NCBI RefSeq assembly: GCF_900091495.1
Contig: NZ_LT607413.1
Span: 6,587,001-6,651,000, forward strand
DNA: 64,000 nucleotides
Reading direction: 5' to 3'
Source: Micromonospora echinospora
GTDB taxonomy: Bacteria > Actinomycetota > Actinomycetes > Mycobacteriales > Micromonosporaceae
The translations under genes and the position numbers were made by a program. The first letter of the stretch is position 1. Each line of letters starts with the position of its first letter. The notes below the pieces were generated by a model that did not search any database, had not been told where the DNA came from, and was given only the letters and a program-made list of their open reading frames with translations. Shown here one piece after another: positions 34,464-43,324 of the stretch.

Positions 34464-34791
34464 CGATGAGCCTACACAGACGACAGGAATCCATCCAACG
34501 AAGGAAATTAAGAGTTATCGCCGTACGGTATCAGCGTTTCTAAATTCCTCCGACGAGCCCGCGCCCTCGCGGCGACCTCGACCGTGGTCCGGTCACCGGC
34601 GGGTGGGCCGGACCGGGGACCGGGCCGGAAACCGGACCTGGGTCGGAAGACAGGGCACCGCCGGAGTGCGCAGACTACGGAAGCGGTGCCGATCCCCTGA
34701 TCACTTCCCGCCTCCCGGCGTCACCCATTTCCGGCGAACTCCGAGCGCGATTCCCCATTCCCCGTCCGGTCCCACCTGCGAGGAGCACCCG
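34464..34791. other. Divergent promoter region: LuxR-like regulator and aromatic operon
   Basis: No gene seen. The first 80 bp are AT-richer than the rest and include the palindrome CCGTACGG near 34520. A possible minus-strand -10 (TACCGT) lies there, without a matching -35. The promoter of the ammonia-lyase operon must lie here, but I could not place it. Confidence 0.4.
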
Positions 34792-36429
34792 ATGAACCGA
34801 TCCATGCCGAGCGCCGACCTGGTGCTCGACGGCCGTTCGCTGACCATCGAGGAGGTGGTGTCCGTCGCCCGGCCGGCCGAGCAGGTCGCCCTGCGCCTGA
34901 GCGACGGGGCGGCCGACGCCATGAAGTCCTCCCTCGACCTCAAGCACGAGTTGTTGGCGCAGCGCATCCCGATCTACGGGGTCACCACCGGGTTCGGCGA
35001 CAGCTGCGTACGGCAGATCGCGCCGGAGAAGGCCTGGGACCTGCAACGCAACCTGGTCCTCTACCACCTCAACGGGGTGGGCCCGACGGCCACGCCGGAG
35101 GTCGCGCGGGCGTCGATGCTGATCCGGGCCAACTCCCTGGCCCGAGGCGTCTCGGCGATCCGCCCCGGCACCGTGGAGCTGCTGCTGCGCCTGGTCGAAC
35201 GCGACGTCCTGCCGCTGATCCCGGAACGGGGCTCGCTCGGGGCCAGCGGGGACCTGGTGCCGCTCTGCTACGTCGCCGCCGCGCTGATCGGTGAGGGGGA
35301 CGTCGCGCACCGGGGCACGGTCCGCCCGGTCGCCGACGCGCTCGCCGAGGAGGGTCTGGAGCCGGTACGGCTGGAGCCGAAGGAGGGCCTGTCCCTGATC
35401 AACGGCACCTCGTTCACCGCGGCCTTCGCCGCGCTCGCCACCGCCGACGCCGAGGAGCTGGCCTTCGTGGCCGACCTGGCGACCGCGATGTCGTGCGAGG
35501 CGCTGCTCGGCAACGCCTCGCACTTCCACCCGTTCGTGCACGACAGCAAGCCGCACCCCGGGCAGGGCCACAGCGCCGGCCTGGTCCGGGCGCTGCTCGC
35601 CGGCTCCGCGCTGACCACGTCGTACGAGGAGATCCTGCTGCGCCGGGAACCGCTGCGCGAGCGCGGCTACGTCCGGCTCGACCACCGGATCCAGGACAAG
35701 TACTCGATCCGGTGCGCGCCGCACGTCACCGGCGTGCTGCGGGACACGCTGACCTGGGTCCGGCCCTGGGTGACGACGGAGATCAACTCCGCGACCGACA
35801 ACCCGCTCTTCGACGGCGAACTCGGCGCGCTGCACCACGGCGGGAACTTCTACGCCGGGCACCTCGGACAGGCCATGGACAGCCTCAAGGTGGCGGTGGC
35901 CAACATCGCCGACCTGTTGGACCGCCAACTGGAGCTGATCGTCGACGAGAAGTTCAACAACGGGCTGACCCCGAACCTGGTCAGCCCGACCGCGCCGGAC
36001 GACGCCCGGGCCGGCCTGAACCACGGCTTCAAGGGCATGCAGATCGCCTGTTCGGCGGTGACCGCCGAGGCGCTGAAGATGGCCGCCCCGGCGACCGTCT
36101 TCTCCCGCTCCACCGAGGCGCACAACCAGGACAAGGTCAGCATGGGCACCATCGCCGCCCGGGATGCGCGGACCATCGTCGAGCTGACCCGCAACGTCGC
36201 CGCCATCCACCTGATCGCGCTGGCCCAGGCGATCGACCTGCGGGGCGTGGAGAACGCCTCCCCCGCCGTCCGGCGGGTGCACGCGGCGATCCGCGAGGTG
36301 TCCCCGTTCGTCGACGGCGACCGGCGGTTGGACCTCGACGTCGAGGCGGTCGCCGGGCTGATCCGCACCGGGGCGCTGCGCCGGGCCGCCGGGGTGGCCG
36401 CGCCGTCCGACCCGGCCCCGGTCGCGTGA
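34792..36429 (+). CDS. MIO-type aromatic amino-acid ammonia-lyase (probably tyrosine)
   Basis: A 545-residue member of the HAL/PAL/TAL family. The ATG at 34792 follows GAGGAGCACCCG. The Ala151-Ser152-Gly153 triad in '[12 protein letters not shown]' forms the MIO prosthetic group; Tyr62 in '[10 protein letters not shown]' is the catalytic base. The selectivity loop reads '[10 protein letters not shown]' (Tyr91-His92), unlike the S-H of histidases. It would release ammonia from an aromatic amino acid, giving for tyrosine p-coumarate. The next genes are a phenol hydroxylase, a ring-cleaving dioxygenase, a flavin reductase and a decarboxylase, which fits a phenolic product. An aminomutase of the same family is possible. 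The stop overlaps the hydroxylase start (GTGA). Confidence 0.85.
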   Translation: MNRSMPSADLVLDGRSLTIEEVVSVARPAEQVALRLSDGAADAMKSSLDLKHELLAQRIPIYGVTTGFGDSCVRQIAPEKAWDLQRNLVLYHLNGVGPTATPEVARASMLIRANSLARGVSAIRPGTVELLLRLVERDVLPLIPERGSLGASGDLVPLCYVAAALIGEGDVAHRGTVRPVADALAEEGLEPVRLEPKEGLSLINGTSFTAAFAALATADAEELAFVADLATAMSCEALLGNASHFHPFVHDSKPHPGQGHSAGLVRALLAGSALTTSYEEILLRREPLRERGYVRLDHRIQDKYSIRCAPHVTGVLRDTLTWVRPWVTTEINSATDNPLFDGELGALHHGGNFYAGHLGQAMDSLKVAVANIADLLDRQLELIVDEKFNNGLTPNLVSPTAPDDARAGLNHGFKGMQIACSAVTAEALKMAAPATVFSRSTEAHNQDKVSMGTIAARDARTIVELTRNVAAIHLIALAQAIDLRGVENASPAVRRVHAAIREVSPFVDGDRRLDLDVEAVAGLIRTGALRRAAGVAAPSDPAPVA

Positions 36430-37934
36430 CCGGGCCGACGCCGCCCCGGCGTCCGCTGACCGGGGCGGAGTACGTGGAGAGCCTGCGCGACGGCCGGGAG
36501 GTCTGGCTCGACGGGGAACGGATCCGCGATGTCACCACCCATCCGGCCTTCCGCAACCCGGTGCGGATGACCGCCCGCCTCTACGACGCGTTGCACGACC
36601 CGGACACCGCCGACCGGCTCACCGTGCCCACGGACACCGGCGGCGGCGGGCGGACGCACGCCTTCTTCCGGGCGCCACGCAGCGCCGAGGACCTGCTGGC
36701 CGACCGGGCCGCGATCACCGAGTGGGCCCGGATGACCTACGGCTGGATGGGGCGCAGCCCGGACTACAAGGCCAGCTTCCTGGGCACCCTGGGCGCCAAC
36801 GCCGACTTCTACCAGCCGTTCCGGGACAACGCGCTGCGCTGGTACCGGGAGTCCCAGGAACGGGTCCTGTACTGGAACCACGCGATCATCCACCCGCCGG
36901 TGGACCGCAACCTGCCGCCGGACGAGGTCGCGGACACGTTCGTCCACGTCGAACGGGAGACCGACGCCGGGGTGGTGGTCAGCGGCGCGAAGGTGGTGGC
37001 GACCGGGTCGGCGATAACCCACTACAACTTCGTGGCCCACCACGGCCTGCCGATCCGGCGCAAGGAGTTCGCGCTGGTGTGCACCATCCCGGTAGGCGCG
37101 CCCGGCGTCAAGCTAATCTGCCGTCCGTCGTACACCGCCGCGGCGGCGGCGCGCAGCCCGTTCGACTACCCGCTCTCCAGCCGGCTGGACGAGAACGACA
37201 CGATCTTCGTCCTCGACAAGGTGCTGGTGCCGTGGGAGAACGTCTTCGTCTACCACGACGTCGAGCGGGCGAACGACTTCTTCCCGGGCTCCGGCTTCGT
37301 GCCCCGGTTCACCTTCCACGGCTGCATCCGGCTGACCGTGAAGCTGGAGTTCCTGGCCGGGCTGCTGGCCAAGGCACTGGAGATCACCGGCACGGCCGAC
37401 TACCGGGGCGTGCGCAGCCGCTTCGGCGAGGTGCTGGCCTGGCGGAACCTGTTCGCCGGCATCAGCGACGCGATGGCCCGCAACCCGCTGCCCTGGGCCG
37501 GCGGCTCGGTCCTGCCGAACCCGGAGTACGGGATGGCGTACCGCTGGTTCATGACCGTCGGCTACCCGAGGGTCAAGGAGATCATCGAGCAGGACGTGGG
37601 CAGCGGCCTGATCTACGTCAACTCCAGCACCCGGGACTTCGCCAACCCGGAGGTCCGCCCCTACCTCGACCGCTACCTGCGGGGCAGCAACGGCTACCAG
37701 GCGCAGGACCGGGTCAAGGTGATGAAGCTGCTCTGGGACTGCGTGGGCACCGAGTTCGCCGGCCGGCACGAACTCTACGAACGCAACTACGCCGGCAACC
37801 ACGAGGGCGTCCGGCTGGACCTGGTCCGCCAGGCGGAGACCACCGGCCGGCTCGACGAGTTCCGGGCCCTGGTCGACCGCTGCCTCGCCGAGTACGACCT
37901 GGACGGCTGGACCGTCCCCGACCTGATCGCCTGA
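36426..37934 (+). CDS. HpaB-type FADH2-dependent 4-hydroxyphenyl 3-monooxygenase
   Basis: A 502-residue member of the 4-hydroxyphenylacetate 3-hydroxylase (HpaB) family ('[20 protein letters not shown]', '[20 protein letters not shown]'; later 'IHPPVDRN' and '[15 protein letters not shown]', the substrate/FAD region). Such enzymes put an ortho-OH on a phenol, for example p-coumarate to caffeate, using FADH2 from a reductase. The HpaC-like gene 0.8 kb downstream supplies it. The GTG at 36426 overlaps the lyase stop. The order lyase-hydroxylase strongly suggests that the lyase product, or a conjugate of it, is made into a catechol. Confidence 0.9.
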   Translation: MTGPTPPRRPLTGAEYVESLRDGREVWLDGERIRDVTTHPAFRNPVRMTARLYDALHDPDTADRLTVPTDTGGGGRTHAFFRAPRSAEDLLADRAAITEWARMTYGWMGRSPDYKASFLGTLGANADFYQPFRDNALRWYRESQERVLYWNHAIIHPPVDRNLPPDEVADTFVHVERETDAGVVVSGAKVVATGSAITHYNFVAHHGLPIRRKEFALVCTIPVGAPGVKLICRPSYTAAAAARSPFDYPLSSRLDENDTIFVLDKVLVPWENVFVYHDVERANDFFPGSGFVPRFTFHGCIRLTVKLEFLAGLLAKALEITGTADYRGVRSRFGEVLAWRNLFAGISDAMARNPLPWAGGSVLPNPEYGMAYRWFMTVGYPRVKEIIEQDVGSGLIYVNSSTRDFANPEVRPYLDRYLRGSNGYQAQDRVKVMKLLWDCVGTEFAGRHELYERNYAGNHEGVRLDLVRQAETTGRLDEFRALVDRCLAEYDLDGWTVPDLIA

Positions 37935-37980
37935 GCCGGCGCTCCGCCACCGGCCGGCCCCACACCGAGGAGGACACGAG

Positions 37981-38739
37981 ATGCCCGAGGACCGGGTCGC
38001 CGCCTTCGCCGGCGAACTCGTCGCACACGTCCGGAAGTCCCTGGTCCGTCACGAGATCAGCTACGCGGACTACCAGACGATCAAGAGTTTCCTGATCGAT
38101 GTCGGCGAGGCGGGCGAGTGGCCGCTGCTGCTGGACATCCTCTTCGAACAGACGGTCGAGACGTTCAACGCGGTCGACGGGGCGGGCGCGGGCGCCGTGG
38201 AGGGGCCGTTCTACGTACCGGACGCCCCGCTGCGACAGTCACCGTGCGCGCTGCCGCAGCGTCCCGACGAGCCCGGCCGGGTGCTGCGGCTGACCGGCGT
38301 GGTCCGCGCGCCGGACGGCACGCCGTTGCCCGGCGCGGTGCTGGACACCTGGCAGGCCGACGCCACCGGCGGGTACTCGCACTTCGCGCCGGAGCTGCCG
38401 GCGTACCTGCTGCGGGCCCGGGTGGTGACGGACGCGGGCGGGCGGTTCGACATCCGGACGATCCTGCCCGGCGCGTACCAGGTCCCGGCGGCCGGCCCGT
38501 CCGGGCGGTTGTTCGCCCTGCTCGGCAAGCATCCGTGGCGGCCGGCGCACCTGCACTTCAAGGTCACCGCGCCCGACCACCGGCCGCTGACCACCCAGCT
38601 CTACTTCGCCGACGACCCCTGGTTGGACAGCGACGTCGCCGAGGCGGTCAAGGACGAGCTGGTCCTCAAACCCCGTCCGGAGGACCGGGACCTGGTGGCC
38701 GAGTACGACTTCGTGCTGGCCGCCGAGCAGTCCGGCTGA
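37981..38739 (+). CDS. Intradiol catechol dioxygenase (ring-cleaving, Fe(III))
   Basis: A 252-residue enzyme of the catechol/hydroxyquinol 1,2-dioxygenase family, with the N-terminal dimer helix domain (~1-95) and the beta-sandwich. The ATG at 37981 follows GAGGAGGACACGAG. The four iron ligands are visible: Tyr in 'ATGGYSHFA', Tyr in 'LPGAYQVPA', and both His in 'RPAHLHFKV'. It inserts both O atoms of O2 between the catechol hydroxyls, giving a muconate-type diacid. It comes straight after the HpaB gene that should make the catechol, so the aromatic ring is predicted to be opened rather than kept. This is unusual in a biosynthetic locus. Confidence 0.9.
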   Translation: MPEDRVAAFAGELVAHVRKSLVRHEISYADYQTIKSFLIDVGEAGEWPLLLDILFEQTVETFNAVDGAGAGAVEGPFYVPDAPLRQSPCALPQRPDEPGRVLRLTGVVRAPDGTPLPGAVLDTWQADATGGYSHFAPELPAYLLRARVVTDAGGRFDIRTILPGAYQVPAAGPSGRLFALLGKHPWRPAHLHFKVTAPDHRPLTTQLYFADDPWLDSDVAEAVKDELVLKPRPEDRDLVAEYDFVLAAEQSG

Positions 38740-38759
38740 CCACCGGGAGGTGTGCCCGC

Positions 38760-39317
38760 ATGGCCGTCACGCCCCACGACCTCCGGCGACTGCTGGGGTC
38801 GTTCGCCAGCGGCGTCACCGTCGTCACCTACCCCCTGCCCGACGGTGGGGCCGGCGGCATCACGGTGAACGCCTTCACCTCCGTGTCCCTGGACCCGCCC
38901 CTGGTGCTGGTCTCGGTGCACCGGGCCAGCCGGGCGAACCGGCACCTGCCGGCGGCGCCGTTCACCGTGAACATCCTCGCCGCCGGGCAGCGCGACCTGG
39001 CCCTGCACTTCTCCGGGCAGCTCCGCCGCCCACTGGTCGAGTGGTGCCGGGACCGCCCCTCCCCCCGGCTGGCCGGCTGCCTCGGCTACGTCGACTGCGT
39101 GCCCTGGGCGCGCAGCGACGGCGGCGACCACGTCCTGCACCTCGGCCGGGTGGTCGACATCGGGCCGGGCGACGGTGAACCGCTGGTCTTCTACCGGGGC
39201 GGTTTCACCGGTCTCGACACGTCGGTGGGCCGAATGCCCGTCCGTACCCCGCAGGGAGTGTCCGCCGACGACGGCCCGTCGCGGCGGTGTCCCGCACCGA
39301 ACGGAGGTGTCCCGTGA
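38760..39317 (+). CDS. HpaC-type NAD(P)H:flavin reductase
   Basis: A 185-residue flavin reductase-like protein ('LLGSFASGVTVVTY', 'GGITVNAFTSVSLDPPLVLV', 'FTVNILAAGQRDLALHFSG'). It would deliver reduced FAD to the HpaB-type hydroxylase. The ATG at 38760 follows GGGAGGTGTGCCCGC. The stop overlaps the start of the UbiD gene by GTGA. After ~165 the tail is Pro/Arg-rich and not conserved in the family. Confidence 0.88.
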   Translation: MAVTPHDLRRLLGSFASGVTVVTYPLPDGGAGGITVNAFTSVSLDPPLVLVSVHRASRANRHLPAAPFTVNILAAGQRDLALHFSGQLRRPLVEWCRDRPSPRLAGCLGYVDCVPWARSDGGDHVLHLGRVVDIGPGDGEPLVFYRGGFTGLDTSVGRMPVRTPQGVSADDGPSRRCPAPNGGVP

Positions 39318-40783
39318 CCGAACTTCCCGACCTGCGCAGCCACCTGGCCGCGCTGGACCGGTTGGGTGAGCTGCGCGTCGTGACCGAGGAGGTCGACCCG
39401 GACCTGGAGGTCGCGGCCTTCGCCCGGCACAGCTACGAGACCCGCTCGCCCGCCCTGCTGTTCGACCGGCCCCGGGGCGGCCAGGGGGTACGGCTGCTCG
39501 CCGGGCAGGCCGCGCTCAGTGGCGATCCGGACCGGCCGCTCGCCCGGGTGGCGCTGTCGCTCGGCATGCCGCCGGACAGCTCCGCCGCCGACCTGGTGCG
39601 GCGGCTGGCCCAGGTCCGCGAGCGGCAGCCGGTGCCGCCACGGCTGGTGACGGCCGGACCGTGCCAGGAGGTGGTACGCCTCGGCGCGGACGCGGGCCTG
39701 GACCGGCTGCCGGTGCCGACCCTGCACCTCGGCGACGGCGGCCCGTACGTCAACACCTGGGGCACGATCGTCGCCCGCACGCCGGACGGGTCCTGGACCA
39801 ACTGGTCGATCTCCCGGGTGCAGCAGCTCGACGACCGGCGGATGACCGGTCTGTTCGTGCCGGGGCAGCACCTGACCATGATCTGGCAGATGTGGGCCGA
39901 ACGGGGCGAGCCGATGCCGTTCGCGCTGTTCCAGGGCGGCGCCCCGGCCATCCCGTTCGTGTCCAGCATGCCGCTGCCCGACCACGTCGACGAGGTCGGC
40001 TATCTCGGCGCCCACTACGGTCGGCCGCTGGACCTCGTCCGCTGTGTCAGCGTGGACCTGGCGGTGCCCGCCGACGCCGAGCTGGTGATCGAGGGAACCG
40101 TCTCGACGGACCGGGACGCCGACGAGGGCCCGTTCGGCGAGTACCCCGGCTACCTGGTCACCGAGACCAGCCGGCAGCCGGTCTACACGGTCACCGCGGT
40201 CACCCACCGGCACGACGCGGTGTGGCCGCTGGTCGCCGAGGGCCGCCCGGTGGACGAGTACCACACCGCCGCCGGGCTCTGCTTCTCGGCCGAGGCGCTG
40301 GGCCTGCTCCACGCGGCCGGCCTGCCGGTGACAGGCGTCTGGTCGCCGTTCGAGACCGCCAACCACTGGCTGGTGGTGACGGTGGCGGCCGACTGGCGCG
40401 AGCGGCTGCCGCACACCGGCACCGCCGAGCTGTGCGACCGGATCGGCGAGATCGTCTGGGCGAGCAAGTTCGGCTTCACCGTGCCGAAGCTGTTCGTGCT
40501 CGACGACGACGTGGACCCGGCCGACACCGGGGAGCTGCTCTGGGCGCTCGGCACCCGGCAGCATCCGGTGGACCGGAGCGCGGTCAGCGTCGGCGAGATC
40601 CTGCCGATCCTCGCCTGCTACTCGGACGCCGAACGCCGGGCCCGCACCGGCCCCCGGGTGGTGCACGACTGCCTGCTGCCGCCGGTGGGCGCGGGTCGCC
40701 TCGCGCAGAGTTCCCTGCGCGAGGCCTACCCCGCCGACCTCCAGGCCCGGGTCCGACGCCACGCGGAGCGCACACCCGGCTGA
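39314..40783 (+). CDS. UbiD-family prFMN-dependent (de)carboxylase
   Basis: A 489-residue UbiD-type enzyme. 'VNTWGTIVARTPDGSWTNWS' in shortened form matches the prFMN/Mn-binding N-half (N and the S-R-x-Q segment 'SISRVQQLD'); 'DEGPFGEYPGYLV' holds the Glu of the conserved E-R-E acid-base set. UbiD enzymes remove CO2 from aromatic or alpha,beta-unsaturated acids using prenylated FMN, which needs UbiX, not found in this window. Here the substrate could be the caffeate- or muconate-type acid from the preceding steps. The GTG at 39314 overlaps the flavin-reductase stop. It is the last gene of the plus-strand operon, before a 23-bp hairpin. Confidence 0.88.
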   Translation: MTELPDLRSHLAALDRLGELRVVTEEVDPDLEVAAFARHSYETRSPALLFDRPRGGQGVRLLAGQAALSGDPDRPLARVALSLGMPPDSSAADLVRRLAQVRERQPVPPRLVTAGPCQEVVRLGADAGLDRLPVPTLHLGDGGPYVNTWGTIVARTPDGSWTNWSISRVQQLDDRRMTGLFVPGQHLTMIWQMWAERGEPMPFALFQGGAPAIPFVSSMPLPDHVDEVGYLGAHYGRPLDLVRCVSVDLAVPADAELVIEGTVSTDRDADEGPFGEYPGYLVTETSRQPVYTVTAVTHRHDAVWPLVAEGRPVDEYHTAAGLCFSAEALGLLHAAGLPVTGVWSPFETANHWLVVTVAADWRERLPHTGTAELCDRIGEIVWASKFGFTVPKLFVLDDDVDPADTGELLWALGTRQHPVDRSAVSVGEILPILACYSDAERRARTGPRVVHDCLLPPVGAGRLAQSSLREAYPADLQARVRRHAERTPG

Positions 40784-40838
40784 GGTGGGTTGCCGGGGGC
40801 TGAGGTGGTGCGAGGTGGTCGCCGGGGGCTGAGGTGGT
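40779..40838. repeat. Short direct repeats ahead of the convergent terminator
   Basis: The 18-mer GCCGGGGGCTGAGGTGGT occurs at 40792-40809 and 40821-40838, and a shorter copy (GGCTGAGGTGGG) at 40779-40790 includes the UbiD stop codon. The last copy runs into the left arm of the hairpin at 40833. It is probably a local duplication. Confidence 0.7.
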
Positions 40839-40892
40839 TGCAGGGGTCCCCTCCTACCGTTTTCTGCCGAGGAGGGGACCCCTGCAACCACC
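40833..40892. terminator. Perfect 23-bp bidirectional terminator hairpin
   Basis: Arms 40833-40855 and 40870-40892 are perfectly complementary over 23 bp with a 14-bp loop (40856-40869). It lies 50 bp after the UbiD stop (plus strand) and 78 bp after the LysR stop (minus strand), exactly between the two convergent operons. The loop has TTTT in the plus sense. Confidence 0.85.
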
Positions 40893-40970
40893 CGGGCGGC
40901 AACCAACCGGGCGGGCCGCGGCAAGGCGGGCGGCGGGACGGCCGGGCAGGAAGGTGAGGTGGGGTGACGG

Positions 40971-41918
40971 TCAACAGCGGTGGGCGGGCAGCGGCACCCG
41001 GGGCGGGACGTCCGGGCGGAACGTCGAACGGGCCGCCTCGACCAGCAGTTCCCGCATGATGTTCGCCGAGCGCAGCCGGGTCAGGCCGAGCGGCTGGGCG
41101 GTGTGGATCCGGCCGGTCAGGCCGGGCTCCGCGACCGGGCGGGCCACCAGGTCCGCGCGGAGCACCGGCACCGCCAGCGAGGAGACCAGCCCGACGCCGA
41201 CCCCGGCCGCGACCAGCCCCTGCACCGACATCTGGTCGTCGGTGCGCAGCACGACGCGGGGCAGGAAACCGGCCTGCGCGCAGACCTCGGGCAGCACCTC
41301 GTCGACGGGGTTCTGCCGGGTGCCCTGGATCCAGTTCTCCTCGGCCAGGTCGGCCAGGGAGATCGGGCCCGCGCCCGCGAGCCGGTGGCCCACCGGGAGG
41401 ATGACGTGCAGCGGGTCGTCGAGCAGGTGACCCAATTCCAGGCCGGTGAGCTGCCGGTGGTCCTGCCCGTCGAAGAGGTACACCAGGGAGATGTCGAGTT
41501 CACCGGTGACCAGCCGGTGGGCGGCCTCGGCCAGGTCCACCCGGTGCAGGGTGAGGTCGACGGCGGGGAAGCTGCGCCGGAACCGCGCCACCGCCCGGGC
41601 GACCAGGGTCGCGTCGGCGGTGGGGAAGGAACCGAGCCGGAGCCGGCCGCCGCTGGCCGCGGCGATCGCCTCCAGGGTGCCCTTGGCGGCGTGGTACTCG
41701 TCCAGGATCCGCTCGACGTGGTCGAGCAGGGCCCGGCCCGGTTCGGTGAGGCGGACGCCCCGGGGTAACCGCTCCAGCAGCACCGCTCCCAGTTCCCGTT
41801 CGAGGGCGGAGATGTGCTGGGACACCGCCGAGGTGGTGTAGGTGAGGTGCTTGGCCGCCCGGGTGAGCGAGCCCTGCCGTACGACCTCCTTGAACACAGT
41901 GAGCCGCACGAAGTTCAT
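40971..41918 (-). CDS. LysR-family transcriptional regulator
   Basis: A 315-residue LTTR. The ATG at 41918 follows GGAGGCCAAGCA. The HTH is 'GSLTRAAKHLTYTTSAVSQH' (residues ~16-35) in 'MNFVRLTVFKEVVRQG...'; the rest is the periplasmic-binding-like sensor ('GRLRLGSFPTADATLVARAV', 'GLVAAGVGVGLVSSLAVPVL'). It is 41 bp after the KASIII-like gene in the same direction, so it may be read as the last gene of the long operon. LTTRs often respond to an aromatic or muconate ligand, as in catechol pathways, so it may control the ring-cleavage operon that ends opposite it; that is an inference. Confidence 0.88.
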   Translation of the reverse strand: MNFVRLTVFKEVVRQGSLTRAAKHLTYTTSAVSQHISALERELGAVLLERLPRGVRLTEPGRALLDHVERILDEYHAAKGTLEAIAAASGGRLRLGSFPTADATLVARAVARFRRSFPAVDLTLHRVDLAEAAHRLVTGELDISLVYLFDGQDHRQLTGLELGHLLDDPLHVILPVGHRLAGAGPISLADLAEENWIQGTRQNPVDEVLPEVCAQAGFLPRVVLRTDDQMSVQGLVAAGVGVGLVSSLAVPVLRADLVARPVAEPGLTGRIHTAQPLGLTRLRSANIMRELLVEAARSTFRPDVPPRVPLPAHRC

Positions 41919-41959
41919 TGCTTGGCCTCCGATCGCCGGGGCAGAGGGGACGGGGATGG

Positions 41960-43012
41960 TCAGGACCGGTCGGTGGACGTACCGACCGGTGCTCCCGGTC
42001 CGGTGGTGGTGATCTCCAGCAGTGCGCTGGTCCAGCTGAAGCCGAGACCGACGCCGACCAGCAAAACCCGGTCCCCGGACGACAACCGTCCGGTCCGGCG
42101 CAGGTGGGCGAGGTTGGCGAACTGGTCGCCCGCGCCGAGGTGACCGATCCGGCGGGCGTTGTCCCAGGAGGTCCGCTCGACGGGGATGCCGAGCGGCTCG
42201 AGGAACTCCCACTGCACGAGGTCACGGCCCAGGTTGGGCAGGACGAAGAGGTCCACCGAGGAGAGGTCGCCGCCGGCGGCGGTGAGGGTGGCGGTCACGT
42301 TCTCCCGCAGCCCGGTGGTCAACCGGTGGGACAGCTCCGCGAAGCCGGCCCGCTTCAGGTACCGGCGCTTGAACGCGCGCAGGTCCAGTGGACGCCCGCC
42401 GGGGACGGGGGCGTCGTGGAAGCGCTCGACGTCCCGCCCCAGTTCCTCCAGCTCGGGATCGGTGCGCGAGGTGACGGCACGCAGCCGGGCGAACCCGCCC
42501 CGGGCGGACAGCACCGCGGCGGCGGCGCCGTCGGAGTAGACCACCCCGGCGTCGGTGGCCCACCGGTCGAACCCGGGCAGGGTGAACCGGTCGGCGACGG
42601 TGATCAGGGCCGCCGCCCGGTCCGGGTCGGCCAGCAGGTACGCCGCCGCCAGTTCCAGGGCGGCCATGGCGCTGTTGGAGGCGGCCCGCACCTCGTACGC
42701 CGGCACCCGGCTGCCGATCAGCTCCCGCAGGATGTAGGTGGCCGGGGTCCAGAAGTCCTGGCCCTGGTAGTAGCTGGCACCGTGCAGCACCAGGGCGATC
42801 CCGTCGGGGTCGCCGGCGTCGGCCAGCGCCTGCCGGCCGGCGTGGACCGCCATCTCGGCCGGCGAGGCCGACGCCTCGACCAGGACGAGGTCCAGTTCGT
42901 CGTCGTCGTGGTCGGCGGCGGCGTAGCGGCCCTCCCGGACCGCGTCCGCCGCCCGGACCGGGGCCGGCAGGTAGCTGCCGACCCCGCTGATGTACAGCTC
43001 TCGGTTCCACAT
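41960..43012 (-). CDS. KASIII-like protein with Ser in place of the active Cys (acyltransferase type)
   Basis: A 350-residue KASIII-fold protein ('LYISGVGSYLPAPVR', 'VGVGLGFSWTSALLEI'). The ATG at 43012 follows GGGGAGAGACACCGAG. The nucleophile position reads 'VRAASNSAMAALEL' (Ser112 where FabH has Cys). The HQxN segment is 'FVLPNLGRD' (no His), and the GN motif is 'RIGHLGAGDQ' with His and Asp. So the Cys-His-Asn triad for Claisen condensation is gone. This matches the CerJ/DpsC-like group of KASIII homologues, which move acyl groups rather than condense them; DpsC also has Ser. In this locus it could transfer an extender or an acyl decoration. Confidence 0.75.
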   Translation of the reverse strand: MWNRELYISGVGSYLPAPVRAADAVREGRYAAADHDDDELDLVLVEASASPAEMAVHAGRQALADAGDPDGIALVLHGASYYQGQDFWTPATYILRELIGSRVPAYEVRAASNSAMAALELAAAYLLADPDRAAALITVADRFTLPGFDRWATDAGVVYSDGAAAAVLSARGGFARLRAVTSRTDPELEELGRDVERFHDAPVPGGRPLDLRAFKRRYLKRAGFAELSHRLTTGLRENVTATLTAAGGDLSSVDLFVLPNLGRDLVQWEFLEPLGIPVERTSWDNARRIGHLGAGDQFANLAHLRRTGRLSSGDRVLLVGVGLGFSWTSALLEITTTGPGAPVGTSTDRS

Positions 43013-43067
43013 CTCGGTGTCTCTCCCCGTGTGATCCGGCCGTGCCGGACGTCCTCCCGCCCGCGCC

Positions 43068-43238
43068 TCAGCGGGCCGACCTCGGACGGATGTCGGTCCA
43101 CACCTGCTCGATGTGGTCGAGGCACTCCTGTTCGGTGCCCCGGTGGCCGGTGGGCTGCCAGCCGGCCGGCGGCGCGGAGTCGGCCGCCCAGATCGAATAC
43201 TGTTCCTCGTCGTTGACCACGACCAGAAACTCCTGCAT
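43068..43238 (-). CDS. mbtH: MbtH-like NRPS accessory protein
   Basis: A 56-residue MbtH-family protein, slightly shorter than the usual 60-75. The ATG at 43238 follows GGGAGAACGAGGTC. It has 'FLVVVNDEEQYSIWAAD' (the NxExQxSxW core), 'PPAGWQPTGHRGTEQECLDH' and 'VWTDIRPRS' at the end, all family landmarks. MbtH proteins bind adenylation domains and help them fold and work; three A domains are encoded just upstream. It follows the hydroxyacyl dehydrogenase gene by 86 bp, which hold a strong hairpin. Confidence 0.92.
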   Translation of the reverse strand: MQEFLVVVNDEEQYSIWAADSAPPAGWQPTGHRGTEQECLDHIEQVWTDIRPRSAR

Positions 43239-43273
43239 GACCTCGTTCTCCCCTCGCTGGTGGGTGGACGGAT

Positions 43274-43316
43274 CCCGGCGGCGGTCACCGCGAGCGCGCC
43301 GGTGACCGCCGCCGGG
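43274..43316 (-). promoter_or_regulatory. Perfect 17-bp hairpin inside the biosynthetic operon, before mbtH
   Basis: Arms 43274-43290 and 43300-43316 are perfectly complementary with a nine-base loop (43291-43299). It starts 8 bp after the hydroxyacyl dehydrogenase stop and ends 35 bp before the mbtH start. No T-tract follows. It may be a partial terminator or a mRNA end-protecting structure that sets mbtH, KASIII-like and LysR levels apart from the NRPS genes. Confidence 0.7.
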
Positions 43317-43324
43317 TGCGCGGG

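Noticed and set aside
34792..36429. Histidase (HutH) for histidine breakdown
   Set aside because: No other hut gene is near, the selectivity loop is Y-H rather than S-H, and the downstream enzymes act on phenols.
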